A DNA stretch of 64,000 bases from Verrucosispora sp. WMMD573 (GTDB lineage: Bacteria; Actinomycetota; Actinomycetes; Mycobacteriales; Micromonosporaceae), in assembly GCF_027497175.1 (NCBI RefSeq), contig NZ_CP114901.1:2232001-2296000 (forward strand), read 5' to 3'. Numbering within the stretch: the first letter of the stretch is position 1; each line of letters opens with the position of its first letter. Below are positions 43,779-51,892 of this stretch, one piece after another. Made by a program: the position numbers and the translations under genes. Below the pieces are notes generated by a model. The model had not been told where the DNA came from. It made no database searches and saw only the letters and a program-made list of their open reading frames with translations.

Positions 43779-44803
43779 CAATGGCCGATCCGGGCACTGC
43801 GAACCTGTTCATGAAGCACCAGCGGGAACACGAGTGCTCCGACTGCGGTCACCCGTATCTCGACCTTGATCTGACCGGGGCCGGTCCGCACGTGCGCCGA
43901 CGCCGGGTAGGCGGCGGCACGATCGTGGCCGACACCTCGGGCCCGCTGCGGGAGCTGCACGTGCTTCCGCACTGCGGCACGGAGCTGCCCGCGGACCTGC
44001 TTGCCGCCGTCGATCCGGCGGACTACGGCAGGCTGGCCCAGCTCGTGCATGACAACCTCGACCTGGGCACCGCCGCCATCTACCGGCTGCTGGTGGAGGA
44101 CATCGTCGCCGGGCGGGCCCCGGGCGTTGCGGTGGCCGGATTCCACCTGTCCCGGATCATGCTCGACGCCAACCGTGACGCCGTGCACGAGCAGGTCCCG
44201 GAGAACCCGTACGCCGGCAGCGGCGAGCTGTACCGGGATTACCACCTCAGTGAGGGACTACGGCTGCGCGACGAGGAACTGCTGCCCTGGTTGGCGGCCG
44301 TCGACGACATGCTGCGCGAGATGGGTGGCCAGGGCTCCGTCTACCACCACCACACCTACGACGTGTACTCGATCAGCCCTCGCCCTTGGGACCGAGGCTT
44401 CACGCCCAAGCGTCCGGCCTTCCAGCTGATCTGGAGTCGCCCGCTGGTCCGCCGGGCCGGTGAGCACGCAGCCGTGGGCGACCCGGGTCTGGCGCGGCTG
44501 GAGGACATCGAGCGGGTGCGCGAGAGCATCCGGAACTTCCTGGAGCGGGAGATCGGTGTCGGCAACGGCACGGGCCAGGTCGACTACCCACTGCTGCTGC
44601 CGGTGCTGCCATTCCGTGGCACGCGCCGCGGCGACCCGGCGGACTCCCCGCGTCACCTCGTCTACGACCTACGCAAGGACCTGCTCGCCACGGATCGGCA
44701 ACTACGCTCATGGGTGAGTACCGCGCCGTGGCGCTTCCCGGCGGCGGGACCAGCAGAGGTACCCTCTGACACGGACGCCGTCCCCTCCGCCAATGCGGGC
44801 TGA
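43763..44803 (+). CDS. N-formylglutamate-amidohydrolase-like protein
   Basis: A 346-residue protein that I place with the FGase family from HDNLDLGTAAIYRLL, AGFHLSRIMLDANRD (compare SRLVIDLNR) and YHHHTYDVYS in the position of the metal-binding DxH region. N-terminal CSDCGHPYLDLDL carries two cysteines not usual in the family. True formylglutamate amidohydrolases release formate from N-formylglutamate; here the substrate is more likely another N-acyl or gamma-glutamyl compound. ATG at 43763 has GAGGAG upstream and overlaps the previous gene by 16 bases. Match is weaker than for the other genes of the unit. Confidence 0.6.
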   Translation: MHPRVTMADPGTANLFMKHQREHECSDCGHPYLDLDLTGAGPHVRRRRVGGGTIVADTSGPLRELHVLPHCGTELPADLLAAVDPADYGRLAQLVHDNLDLGTAAIYRLLVEDIVAGRAPGVAVAGFHLSRIMLDANRDAVHEQVPENPYAGSGELYRDYHLSEGLRLRDEELLPWLAAVDDMLREMGGQGSVYHHHTYDVYSISPRPWDRGFTPKRPAFQLIWSRPLVRRAGEHAAVGDPGLARLEDIERVRESIRNFLEREIGVGNGTGQVDYPLLLPVLPFRGTRRGDPADSPRHLVYDLRKDLLATDRQLRSWVSTAPWRFPAAGPAEVPSDTDAVPSANAG

Positions 44804-44833
44804 GTTGGGAGGATCCGGAGTGGCGGTTTGCCG

Positions 44834-46216
44834 ATGAGCCAGGGCCTGGTACCACACGATCGTCCATGCCTGGAATTCGACGATCTCGTACGCTCCTTCC
44901 TTCCGCCAGGAAAGTCGGAGCGGCTGGTCGGTATCGAGGTCGAGTGCGGCCTGGTGCGCCCGGACTCGGGCAGGTCGGTCCGGTACGACGAGCCCGGCGG
45001 CACCCGGGCCCTGCTGGAGACGTTGCTCGACGGCATGGCGGGCGAGCCGGTCCTGGAGGACGGGTCCCTGGTCGGGCTCCGGCTCCCCGACGGTGCCACG
45101 CTCACTCTGGAGATGGCCGGGGCGATCGAGTACTCGTCCGCCCCGACGGCCAGCCTCACCGAGGGACTGCGCCGGGCCCGGGAATGCCTGACCGAGGTGG
45201 CCCGGGTAGCTGCTCCGCTCGGTCTTCGGCTGCTGACCGGTGGGCAGCTGCCCTTCGACGCGCCGGATGGGATCCGGTGGACGCCGAAGTCGCGCACCGA
45301 GATCATGCGGCGCTACTTCGCCGGACTCGGCGACGGTGGCCGGCTCGGTGACCAGGTGATGGGCTTGACCCTCTCCACTCAGCTCAGCCTGGACGCGCTG
45401 GACGAAGCGGAATACCTCGACAAGCTGAAGGTGCTGCTCGCCGTCTCGCCGTTCCTCGCCGCCATCCTCGCCAACACTCCGGCGCTGGACACGGGCGAGG
45501 CGGCCAGCAGCAACGGCACCGCGTCGCGCCGGATGACCTACTGGCGGCGGATCGACCCGGCCCGTTGCCAGCACCTCACAGCCCGGTTGTACGAGGTGTC
45601 GGCACTGGCGGAGCTGGCCGAGACGCTCAGTGACCTGCCCATGATCTACCGCCGCTCCGGCACTGGTTACGTCGCCGGCCAGGTCGGGTCGTTCCGGCAG
45701 GTCGTACGCGAGGGCTTCGAGGATGGCACGATGCCGACCCTCGACGACTGGAAAACCCACCTACGCCAGGTGTGGCCGGCGGTGCGCCCGCGTCAGACAC
45801 TGGAGACCCGCCTGCCCGACGGGCAGGCGTGGGAGCACCTGGGTGTGCTTCCCGCGCTGTTCCTCGGCCTGGCTGAGGAGCCGGCGGTTCGCCGGAAGGT
45901 GACCGACCTGCTGGCCGACCTGCGTACCGAGGCCCTCGACCTGATCACCCTGAAGGCCGCGGAGAGCGGGCCGGACGGGATCGCCGCTCCCATCCGGGAG
46001 ACCGCCGAGCAGCTTGTCATGCTGGCTGACCAAGGGCTGGCCGCCCGGGTGGCCGACGGGACGGAGTCTCCCGAGGTGCTCGGGCTGCTCGATCCGGCCC
46101 GGGAATGGGCGGCGACCGGGCGTCCACCGGCGGAGGCGTTGCGAGCCGCTTGGACGGGACCGTGGCGTCGACGCCCGGACCGCTACGTCGCCGCGATGGC
46201 CGTGCCGGAAGACTGA
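44834..46216 (+). CDS. Glutamate-cysteine ligase-like enzyme (GCS2/EgtA type)
   Basis: ATP-dependent ligase of the glutamate-cysteine ligase family 2 fold, 460 residues. VGIEVECGLV, TLEMAGAIEYSSAP and FDAPDGIRWTPKSRTEIMRRYF form the core motifs, and GLTLSTQLSLD follows. EgtA proteins of this group make gamma-glutamylcysteine for ergothioneine; others couple glutamate to amines. Here it is flanked by a gamma-glutamyl-removing fold and two amidohydrolases, which suggests gamma-glutamylation of a small molecule. ATG 44834 is chosen over TTG 44828. The acceptor is unknown. Confidence 0.82.
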   Translation: MSQGLVPHDRPCLEFDDLVRSFLPPGKSERLVGIEVECGLVRPDSGRSVRYDEPGGTRALLETLLDGMAGEPVLEDGSLVGLRLPDGATLTLEMAGAIEYSSAPTASLTEGLRRARECLTEVARVAAPLGLRLLTGGQLPFDAPDGIRWTPKSRTEIMRRYFAGLGDGGRLGDQVMGLTLSTQLSLDALDEAEYLDKLKVLLAVSPFLAAILANTPALDTGEAASSNGTASRRMTYWRRIDPARCQHLTARLYEVSALAELAETLSDLPMIYRRSGTGYVAGQVGSFRQVVREGFEDGTMPTLDDWKTHLRQVWPAVRPRQTLETRLPDGQAWEHLGVLPALFLGLAEEPAVRRKVTDLLADLRTEALDLITLKAAESGPDGIAAPIRETAEQLVMLADQGLAARVADGTESPEVLGLLDPAREWAATGRPPAEALRAAWTGPWRRRPDRYVAAMAVPED

Positions 46217-46267
46217 CCGGACAGATCGGACGATCAATAACGGGATCCCGGTCGCTACGATCTTGTC

Positions 46268-46864
46268 ATGGCATGCGTTGCCTGCTACCAGCGGTCGTAC
46301 GGCGAAGGCGTGGCAGCGATCGCCCGGATCTTCGCCCGCTACGGGTACTCGGACTGGGCGCGTACCGGCCCATGTGCGCCGTGGTCCTCGCTCGACCTGC
46401 TACGTCATCTGCACGTGACGGCGCAGGAGAGCGTGACCGGACACCTGCACGCCCTCCAGTTCGGTCCGAAGGAGCTGATGACCTCGGCGGAACTCGCCGA
46501 GTTCAACGCCAAGTCCCTGACGGCACTGTCGGCCGTGGCGCCGCATGTCTCGCTGCGGAACTTCCAGGCCGCCGCGTGGCGTTTCCTGCGGATGGCTACC
46601 GCCGAACCCGACCTGCCCACCTATTCCTTCCGGGGCCGGACGTGGAGTGCCCGGTGCAACGTCGGCGTGCTCGCCGTCGAGTGGCACCTGCACGCCTGGG
46701 ACCTGGCCACCACCATCGGCTTGACGTACCACCCCAGGCAGCCGGCCGTGCTGGCCGAGGCGTTCCGCGACGGAATGGCCTATCTCGACCCGCCCGCCAC
46801 GGACGGCTGGCCGGACCTGCTACGCGCTGCGGGTCGGACGCTGGGGGTCGCCCACCCCGTCTGA
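46268..46864 (+). CDS. DinB/mycothiol-dependent isomerase-like protein
   Basis: A 198-residue four-helix-bundle protein of the DinB/MDMPI superfamily. The metal-binding pattern is visible as RHLHVTAQE and VEWHLHAWDLATTIG (three histidines expected). In this superfamily members transfer thiols or isomerise using mycothiol, and EgtB of ergothioneine synthesis has a DinB domain. It ends the five-gene unit, with a 51-base gap upstream, and its last 45 bases overlap the convergent membrane-protein gene. Function in the unit is inferred from neighbours. Confidence 0.75.
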   Translation: MACVACYQRSYGEGVAAIARIFARYGYSDWARTGPCAPWSSLDLLRHLHVTAQESVTGHLHALQFGPKELMTSAELAEFNAKSLTALSAVAPHVSLRNFQAAAWRFLRMATAEPDLPTYSFRGRTWSARCNVGVLAVEWHLHAWDLATTIGLTYHPRQPAVLAEAFRDGMAYLDPPATDGWPDLLRAAGRTLGVAHPV

Positions 46865-47650
46865 CGGGTGGGGAAACGACGGTCGCGGCTGGGGCGGCTG
46901 CACCAGTGGTGTGGAGTTGGCCAGTCGCCACAACTCGCGGAAATGGTGCTCGAAGGCGGCCGCGACCCCCGCGTCCCGGATGCTGAATCCGTGCATCTCG
47001 CCTCGGTCGTCGACAGCGAAGCCGAGGAACACCACCGAGGAGTCGATCACCGCGAAGTTCTCACCCTCCAGTTCCATCCCAGGTGGGTAACGCAGCACCC
47101 GCACGTGGTAGTTCTCTATCTTCTCGCCGAGGTCGACCTGCTCGTCGACCCATGTCTGGATGTCCGGGCTGTGGTGGGGCAGCCGGATGACCCGGTGCAG
47201 GTGCCGTTTGCCCGGCATCTTGCGGGCCCAGCGGATGGTCGCGGTGTAGTAACGGCGGGACTCGTCGGTCTGCTGCCGGGGTGCCTTGGCGTGCGAGAAC
47301 ACCGCGTAGACCGACTTGGAGCTGCGTTGGATCGCGTGCAGCGCCTCCCCGTAGAAGGCCGACGACGAGTCGTAGACCCGCAGCGGCGCACCGGTGGCGA
47401 TCGACATGACCCGCCGCCGCGTGACATCCAGCCAGCGCAAGAAGATCAACATCGTCAGGAAGATCAGCGGTGTGGCCCAGTTCGCGCTGTCGATGAAGTT
47501 GAAGATGTTGTCGGCGATGCTGACCGCCAGGGCCACCACGAGGGCGAGAGTGATGAGCCGGGCTTCCAGCTCCTCCATCCTGGGCTGCGGAATGCGGTCG
47601 TTCGACAAGGGCGCTACCTCCCATCGACGCCACACTTCCCGAGCGGCCAT
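46820..47650 (-). CDS. Membrane-anchored protein of unknown function
   Basis: A 276-residue protein with two membrane segments near residues 35-75 (LITLALVVALAVSIADNIF, WATPLIFLTMLIFLRWL) and a C-terminal soluble region of about 180 residues (RVYDSSSAFYGEALHAIQRSSKSVYAVFSHAK..., HRVIRLP, LEGENFAVIDSSVVFLGFAVD). The soluble part resembles phospholipase-D-type or toll/effector sensor folds only vaguely, and I do not assign a function. The ATG at 47650 has no ribosome site; a TTG at 47608 behind GGGAGGT is a good alternative. The 3' end overlaps the DinB-type gene by 45 bases. Confidence 0.6.
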   Translation of the reverse strand: MAAREVWRRWEVAPLSNDRIPQPRMEELEARLITLALVVALAVSIADNIFNFIDSANWATPLIFLTMLIFLRWLDVTRRRVMSIATGAPLRVYDSSSAFYGEALHAIQRSSKSVYAVFSHAKAPRQQTDESRRYYTATIRWARKMPGKRHLHRVIRLPHHSPDIQTWVDEQVDLGEKIENYHVRVLRYPPGMELEGENFAVIDSSVVFLGFAVDDRGEMHGFSIRDAGVAAAFEHHFRELWRLANSTPLVQPPQPRPSFPHPSDGVGDPQRPTRSA

Positions 47651-47761
47651 CACGATAAGTATGTCAGAGCGCCGCTCTACGTGTTGCCAGTGGAATTCGC
47701 CCTCCACGGGATGGCCGATCGCACCGACGGGACCGGCCACCAGCGTGTCCGCAGTGCTCCG

Positions 47762-48739
47762 TCAGGATGTGCTTCCGGTTCCCGGAGCCGTATGGAGCGC
47801 CTCCGGCTGGGCGGGGGCTACCGGCCCGCGGGGGGCCGGCACCGTGAGTCGGTTCCGGCGGCGACGGCGGGCCAGCCACCACAGCGCCCCCAGCGGTACG
47901 CCGAGGACCAGCAGCCACGGCAGGATCGCACCGAGCACGGTGAGCAGGATTGTCATCGAGGACAGGAAGACCTGCCAGCCGCCCTTGAGCCCCACCAGGA
48001 AACCGATCTCGGTCTCCTCCTCGGGGATCGTGACGCCCGGTCCGACCAGGGTGACGGTGATGGTGGACAGCGCGGTGAGGTCGCTCAGCCGCCGCTTCTT
48101 CGCCTCCAGCGAGGCGAGGTCGGCCTCCCGCCGGGCCAACTCGTTCTCGATGCTCACCAGGTCGCTGATCGAGTCGGCCTGGGCGAGCAGCCGTCGCGCA
48201 CTCTCCACCCGGGCCCGTTGGCTGGCGATCCGGGCGTCGAGGTCGATGGTCTCCTCGGTCACGTCCTGCGTACCGATCTCCCGGCGCTCCTGGGTGCCGA
48301 GACCTGCCAGCTCCTCCACGACCGCGTAGAACCGTTCCGCCGGCACCCGCAGTTCGAGGTCGGCCACCGCGTCGGCGTCGGAGCTGCGGCGCTGGTCCCC
48401 GCCGACGAAGCCGCCGGCCCGGGTGGCCGCCGCGACGGCGTCCCGGGCGGCGATGTCCACATCGTCCACCTGCACCCGGATCGATCCGGTGTAGATGATG
48501 GACCGCTGGTCGACCCGGGTGTCCGTTGCCGCGCCGGCACCGCCCTGGGCGTTACCGGGCGCGGCGGCCTCGCCGGGCGCGGCGGCGCCACCCTCCCGGG
48601 CCGGTGCCACGGCGTCGGCCGCGGTGCCGGTCGATCCCGAGTCGTCTCCGCCGCCACTTCCGCAGGCGGCGAGCATCAGCAGCGCAGCGAGTGTCGCCAC
48701 CGCCGTGGTCCCGTGACGGCGGGCTCTTCGCATTTCCAT
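47762..48739 (-). CDS. DUF4349 lipoprotein
   Basis: A 325-residue lipoprotein of the DUF4349 family. The signal peptide ends in LAAC (MLAACGSGG), followed by a Ser/Gly/Ala linker, then the domain with RSIIYTGSIRVQVDDV, ELRVPAERFYAVVEELAGLGTQERREIGTQDVTEETIDL, a predicted coiled coil (ARIASQRARVESARRLLAQADSI..., ENELARREADLASLEAKKRRL) and a membrane segment near the C-terminus (FLSSMTILLTVLGAILPWLLVLG) with a basic tail. The ATG at 48739 is preceded by GGGAACGGGG. Function unknown; probably envelope-associated. Confidence 0.85.
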   Translation of the reverse strand: MEMRRARRHGTTAVATLAALLMLAACGSGGGDDSGSTGTAADAVAPAREGGAAAPGEAAAPGNAQGGAGAATDTRVDQRSIIYTGSIRVQVDDVDIAARDAVAAATRAGGFVGGDQRRSSDADAVADLELRVPAERFYAVVEELAGLGTQERREIGTQDVTEETIDLDARIASQRARVESARRLLAQADSISDLVSIENELARREADLASLEAKKRRLSDLTALSTITVTLVGPGVTIPEEETEIGFLVGLKGGWQVFLSSMTILLTVLGAILPWLLVLGVPLGALWWLARRRRRNRLTVPAPRGPVAPAQPEALHTAPGTGSTS

Positions 48740-48853
48740 CCCCGTTCCCCTCTCTGCTGCCCGAACAGGCAATGGCTCGGACGCCACACACCACCGCACG
48801 GGTTCCGGCAGACTGCGCTCAGGACGTCACGAATCGATATGGGAGGCATCACG

Positions 48854-49486
48854 ATGCGGCTCACCAAGTACGCCCACTCGTGCCTGCGGGTCGAGCACGA
48901 CGGGGGAGTGCTGGTCATCGATCCAGGAATGTTCAGTGAGCCGGCGGTGGCGTTGGACGGGGCCGACGCGGTGCTGATCACCCACGAGCACCCGGATCAC
49001 CTCGACGAGGCGGCGGTGAACCGGCAGTTGGAGCGGCGTCCCTTCGTCATCCACGGCCCGGCGTCGCTGGCCGGCGCGCTCGGCGACGCGGCCGACGTGC
49101 TGCGCCCGGTGACCCCGGGGGAGTCCTTCACCGCCGCCGGGATTCCGGTACGTGCCCACGGTGGCCGGCACGCGGTGATCCATCCGGACATCCCCGTGCT
49201 CGACAACCTCGGCTATCTGCTGAACGACGTCGTCTACCACCCGGGCGACGCCCTGTACGTTCCGGACGACGTCCAGGTCGACACCCTCTTCGCCCCCATC
49301 CACGCCCCCTGGTCGAAGTTCTCCGAGGTGGTCGACTTCATCCGGGGGATGGCGCCGCGTCGGGTCTTCGCGCTGCACGACGCCCTGCTCAACGACAACG
49401 GTTACGCGGTGCTCGACCGGCAGTACACGGCGCTGTCCGGCAGCGATTACCAGCGGCTGGAGCCGGGCAGCCGGATCGACGGCTGA
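48854..49486 (+). CDS. Metallo-beta-lactamase-fold hydrolase (UlaG-like)
   Basis: A 210-residue MBL-fold protein. KYAHSCLRVEHDGGVLVIDPG and ITHEHPDHLDEAAV (HxHxDH) provide the metal site, with VRAHGGRHAVIHPDIP and LYVPDDVQVDTLFAPIHAPW further along; this is the UlaG/YycJ-like short form (YfkN-type). The ATG at 48854 has GGGAGG seven bases before it, and the frame's long upstream extension is not coding-like. It probably hydrolyses a phosphoester or lactone; no partner decides. It is followed after four bases by the coiled-coil gene. Confidence 0.85.
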   Translation: MRLTKYAHSCLRVEHDGGVLVIDPGMFSEPAVALDGADAVLITHEHPDHLDEAAVNRQLERRPFVIHGPASLAGALGDAADVLRPVTPGESFTAAGIPVRAHGGRHAVIHPDIPVLDNLGYLLNDVVYHPGDALYVPDDVQVDTLFAPIHAPWSKFSEVVDFIRGMAPRRVFALHDALLNDNGYAVLDRQYTALSGSDYQRLEPGSRIDG

Positions 49487-49490
49487 GTCG

Positions 49491-50426
49491 ATGCCCGAAC
49501 CCCCACCCGACCTCGTCGAGCAGTTGTACCGCACGCCGCCGGACCGGTTCGTCGCCGCCCGGGACGCCGCCGCCGCGCAGGCCCGCCAGGCCGGAGACCC
49601 GCGTACCGCCCGGGAGATCGCCCGGCTGCGTCGGCCCACCGTCGCCGCCTGGCTGGTCAATCTGCTGGCGCTGGAGCGGCCGGAGCTGGTGGCCGAGCTG
49701 GCGCAGCTGGCCGAAGCGCTGCGACAGGCCCAGCGCGAGCTGCGCGGCCCACGCCTGCGTGAGCTGTCTGCGCAGCGGCGGGCGGTGGTCGGCGCGCTGG
49801 TCGCCGAGGTACGCCGGCTCGCCGCCGGAGTCGAGGGCGCCCCGTCGGGCGGGAAGCTGCCGATGGCCGAGGTCGAGGCGACTCTCAACGCCGCGCTCTC
49901 CGACGTCGAGGTGGCCGAGCAGGTGCGCTCCGGGAGACTGCTGCGGCCGGCCCACTACGCCGGGTTCGGTGAGGTGCCCCGGCCACAGTTGCGTCTGGTG
50001 ACCGGCGGCGAGGAACCGCCGCCCGCCGCTCCGGTCCGGCAGCGTCCCCCGGACCGGGGAGCGCTGCGGGCCGAACAGGCGCAGCGGGCCGCCCGCGCCG
50101 AACGGTCCCGTCGTCGCAGGGCACTGGAGAAGGAACTGGACCGGGCGCGTACCGACCAGGAACGGGCCGAGACGGACCTGGCCGGCGCGGTGGTGGCCGA
50201 GCGCGACGGGCTGGCCGCGCTGAACGCCGTCGAGGCGGAACTGGCCGAACTGGAACGTCGCCGGGCCGTCGCCGAGCAGGAACTCAGCCGGTCCCGGCTG
50301 GCCCGTCGGGCCGCCGAGCGGTCGGTCAGCACCGCCCGGCGACGGGCCGGCGAGGTCGAGGCCGCAATGGAGGCGTTGGACGCCGAGGAGGGGGATGCCG
50401 ACTCCGGCGGCCGACCGGCAGACTGA
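49491..50426 (+). CDS. Coiled-coil protein of unknown function
   Basis: A 311-residue protein I cannot assign to a named family. The N-terminal ~150 residues are helical (LVEQLYRTPPDRFVAARDAAAAQARQAGD, RPTVAAWLVNLLAL). From ~185 to the end it is a strongly predicted coiled coil rich in Arg, Glu and Ala (EQAQRAARAERSRRRRALEKELDRARTDQERAETDL...). No signal or membrane segment. It follows the MBL-fold gene within four bases, so the two are probably co-transcribed. Confidence 0.7.
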   Translation: MPEPPPDLVEQLYRTPPDRFVAARDAAAAQARQAGDPRTAREIARLRRPTVAAWLVNLLALERPELVAELAQLAEALRQAQRELRGPRLRELSAQRRAVVGALVAEVRRLAAGVEGAPSGGKLPMAEVEATLNAALSDVEVAEQVRSGRLLRPAHYAGFGEVPRPQLRLVTGGEEPPPAAPVRQRPPDRGALRAEQAQRAARAERSRRRRALEKELDRARTDQERAETDLAGAVVAERDGLAALNAVEAELAELERRRAVAEQELSRSRLARRAAERSVSTARRRAGEVEAAMEALDAEEGDADSGGRPAD

Positions 50427-50500
50427 TCCCCCATGGACGGACCGTCGGGCGGATCCTTCACGTACGGACCTTCGGGTGGCCTCCTGCCGGGCAGGGCGGG

Positions 50501-51238
50501 ATGACGCCGGAGCAGGTCGCGGCGGCGAGCAAGCCCACGGTGCTCGCCCTCGGCGAGGCGTACAACAGGTGTCCGACCACGCTGCGCCGGGCCCGGCTGC
50601 TGGGCATCTCCGGGTGGGCCTTCTACGTCACCGGTCGGGCCGGCGCGCTGGGTGACGTCCGGGCCGAGACCGTGGCGGCGGCCCTCGGCTTCATCGCCCC
50701 CGACGCCGTCGCCGACGGCTGGGACGCCGCCGCCCGTGCGGTCCGCCCGTCCGAGGTGGCCGCCGCCAGCTTCGCCGAGTGTTGCCGCTGGGGCGAGGAG
50801 GTGCTCGGGGACCTGCCCCGCGTCGACCGACTCGCGGTGCTTGTGGAACGGGCCGTCGCGGCGGCCGATGCCAGCGCGATGCCACTGTTCGCGGCGTGGC
50901 GGGCCATGCCGTCGGACGCGGCGACCGCCGGTGCCCGGGTCGCCGCCGGCCTACGTCTGCTGCGCGAGCACTTCACCGGTGCGCACCTGGTGGCCGTACG
51001 CGCCAGCGGGATGACTCCGCTGGAGGCGGTGCTGGCCGGTCCCGAGGGGGCCAGTGGCGCGATGGCCTGTGGCTGGCCGCCGCCCTACCCGCCGGTCGGA
51101 CCGTTGGTCCGGCGGCGGCTGTGGGCCGAGGCGATGACCGACCGGCTCGTCGCGCCCGCCTTCACGGCGCTCGGTCCGGCCGACGGTGCGGAACTGGTCG
51201 AGTTGCTGACCCTGGCGCGGGCCCACGTACCGGGTTGA
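50501..51238 (+). CDS. SCO6745-type helical protein
   Basis: A 245-residue all-helical protein of a family common in actinomycetes (represented by Streptomyces SCO6745). The tract TTLRRARLLGISGWAFYVTGRAGALGDVRAETVAAALGFIAPDAVADGWDAAAR is the recognisable part; a tryptophan-, arginine- and proline-rich region follows (WPPPYPPVGPLVRRRLWAEAMTDRLVAPAF). No enzymatic motif is visible. ATG 50501 is preceded by GGGCGGG. Function is unknown. Confidence 0.65.
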   Translation: MTPEQVAAASKPTVLALGEAYNRCPTTLRRARLLGISGWAFYVTGRAGALGDVRAETVAAALGFIAPDAVADGWDAAARAVRPSEVAAASFAECCRWGEEVLGDLPRVDRLAVLVERAVAAADASAMPLFAAWRAMPSDAATAGARVAAGLRLLREHFTGAHLVAVRASGMTPLEAVLAGPEGASGAMACGWPPPYPPVGPLVRRRLWAEAMTDRLVAPAFTALGPADGAELVELLTLARAHVPG

Positions 51239-51330
51239 GACCCGCCCATCCTGGGACGATCTCCCCGCAACCCGGGGTCGCCGCCCGCGGCCACCACGCC
51301 CGGTAGCAGACTGGGGAGGTGGGAGACGAG

Positions 51331-51786
51331 TCACGCCGAGGCGGTGCCGGTGGGTCGGGACCGCAGCTCGATGACGTAGTCGTCCGGCGCGCCCGCCTTC
51401 TCGGCGGCGTTGGCGATCTCGGAGAGATACCAGGACGTGGGCAGGCCGCCCTCGTAACCGTCGAAGACATATACCCAGGCGGTCACGTCGCCGTCCAGGG
51501 TCGAGATGCGGACGGTCAGCTTCCGGTACGTGCCGGAGGTCACGCCCTCGATCTCGTCCAGCTGGGCCGCGTCGTACGGGTGGATGTCGTAGAGCGCCAC
51601 GAACACCCGGTCGCCGGGGGACTCGACCACGGTGCTGACCGCGCCCTCCCAGCCGATGACATCCTCACCGGCGAAGGTGAGCCGCCAGCCTTCCAGCCAG
51701 CCGATGCCCACCATCGGGGAATGCGGACAGTAGGCACGCATTCGCGCGGGGTCCAGGTTCGAGCCGTAGGCGGCGTAGTGACGCAC
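51331..51786 (-). CDS. Gamma-glutamylcyclotransferase family protein
   Basis: A compact 151-residue gamma-glutamylcyclotransferase-fold protein. YAAYGSNLDPARM at residues 4-16 is the glycine-rich substrate loop, and the catalytic glutamate is in AQLDEIEGV. Such proteins release gamma-glutamyl amino acids or amines as free amino acid plus 5-oxoproline. It stands alone and is unrelated in sequence to the longer GGCT-like protein at 43017. Divergent from the LpdA-type gene. Confidence 0.9.
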   Translation of the reverse strand: MRHYAAYGSNLDPARMRAYCPHSPMVGIGWLEGWRLTFAGEDVIGWEGAVSTVVESPGDRVFVALYDIHPYDAAQLDEIEGVTSGTYRKLTVRISTLDGDVTAWVYVFDGYEGGLPTSWYLSEIANAAEKAGAPDDYVIELRSRPTGTASA

Positions 51787-51892
51787 GGCGATGACGATAG
51801 CCCGGCCGGCGCGTGGGGGAGAATACGACGGTGCGTGTCGGACGCGGCGGGGAGAAGAAAGTCACTGTGAGCATGGAGGAAGGGCGGTCGTG

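Noticed and set aside
46868..48853. Long frame running into the MBL-fold gene
   Set aside because: Only the part from 48854 shows the HxHxDH motif and has a ribosome site; the rest is antisense to the membrane and DUF4349 genes.
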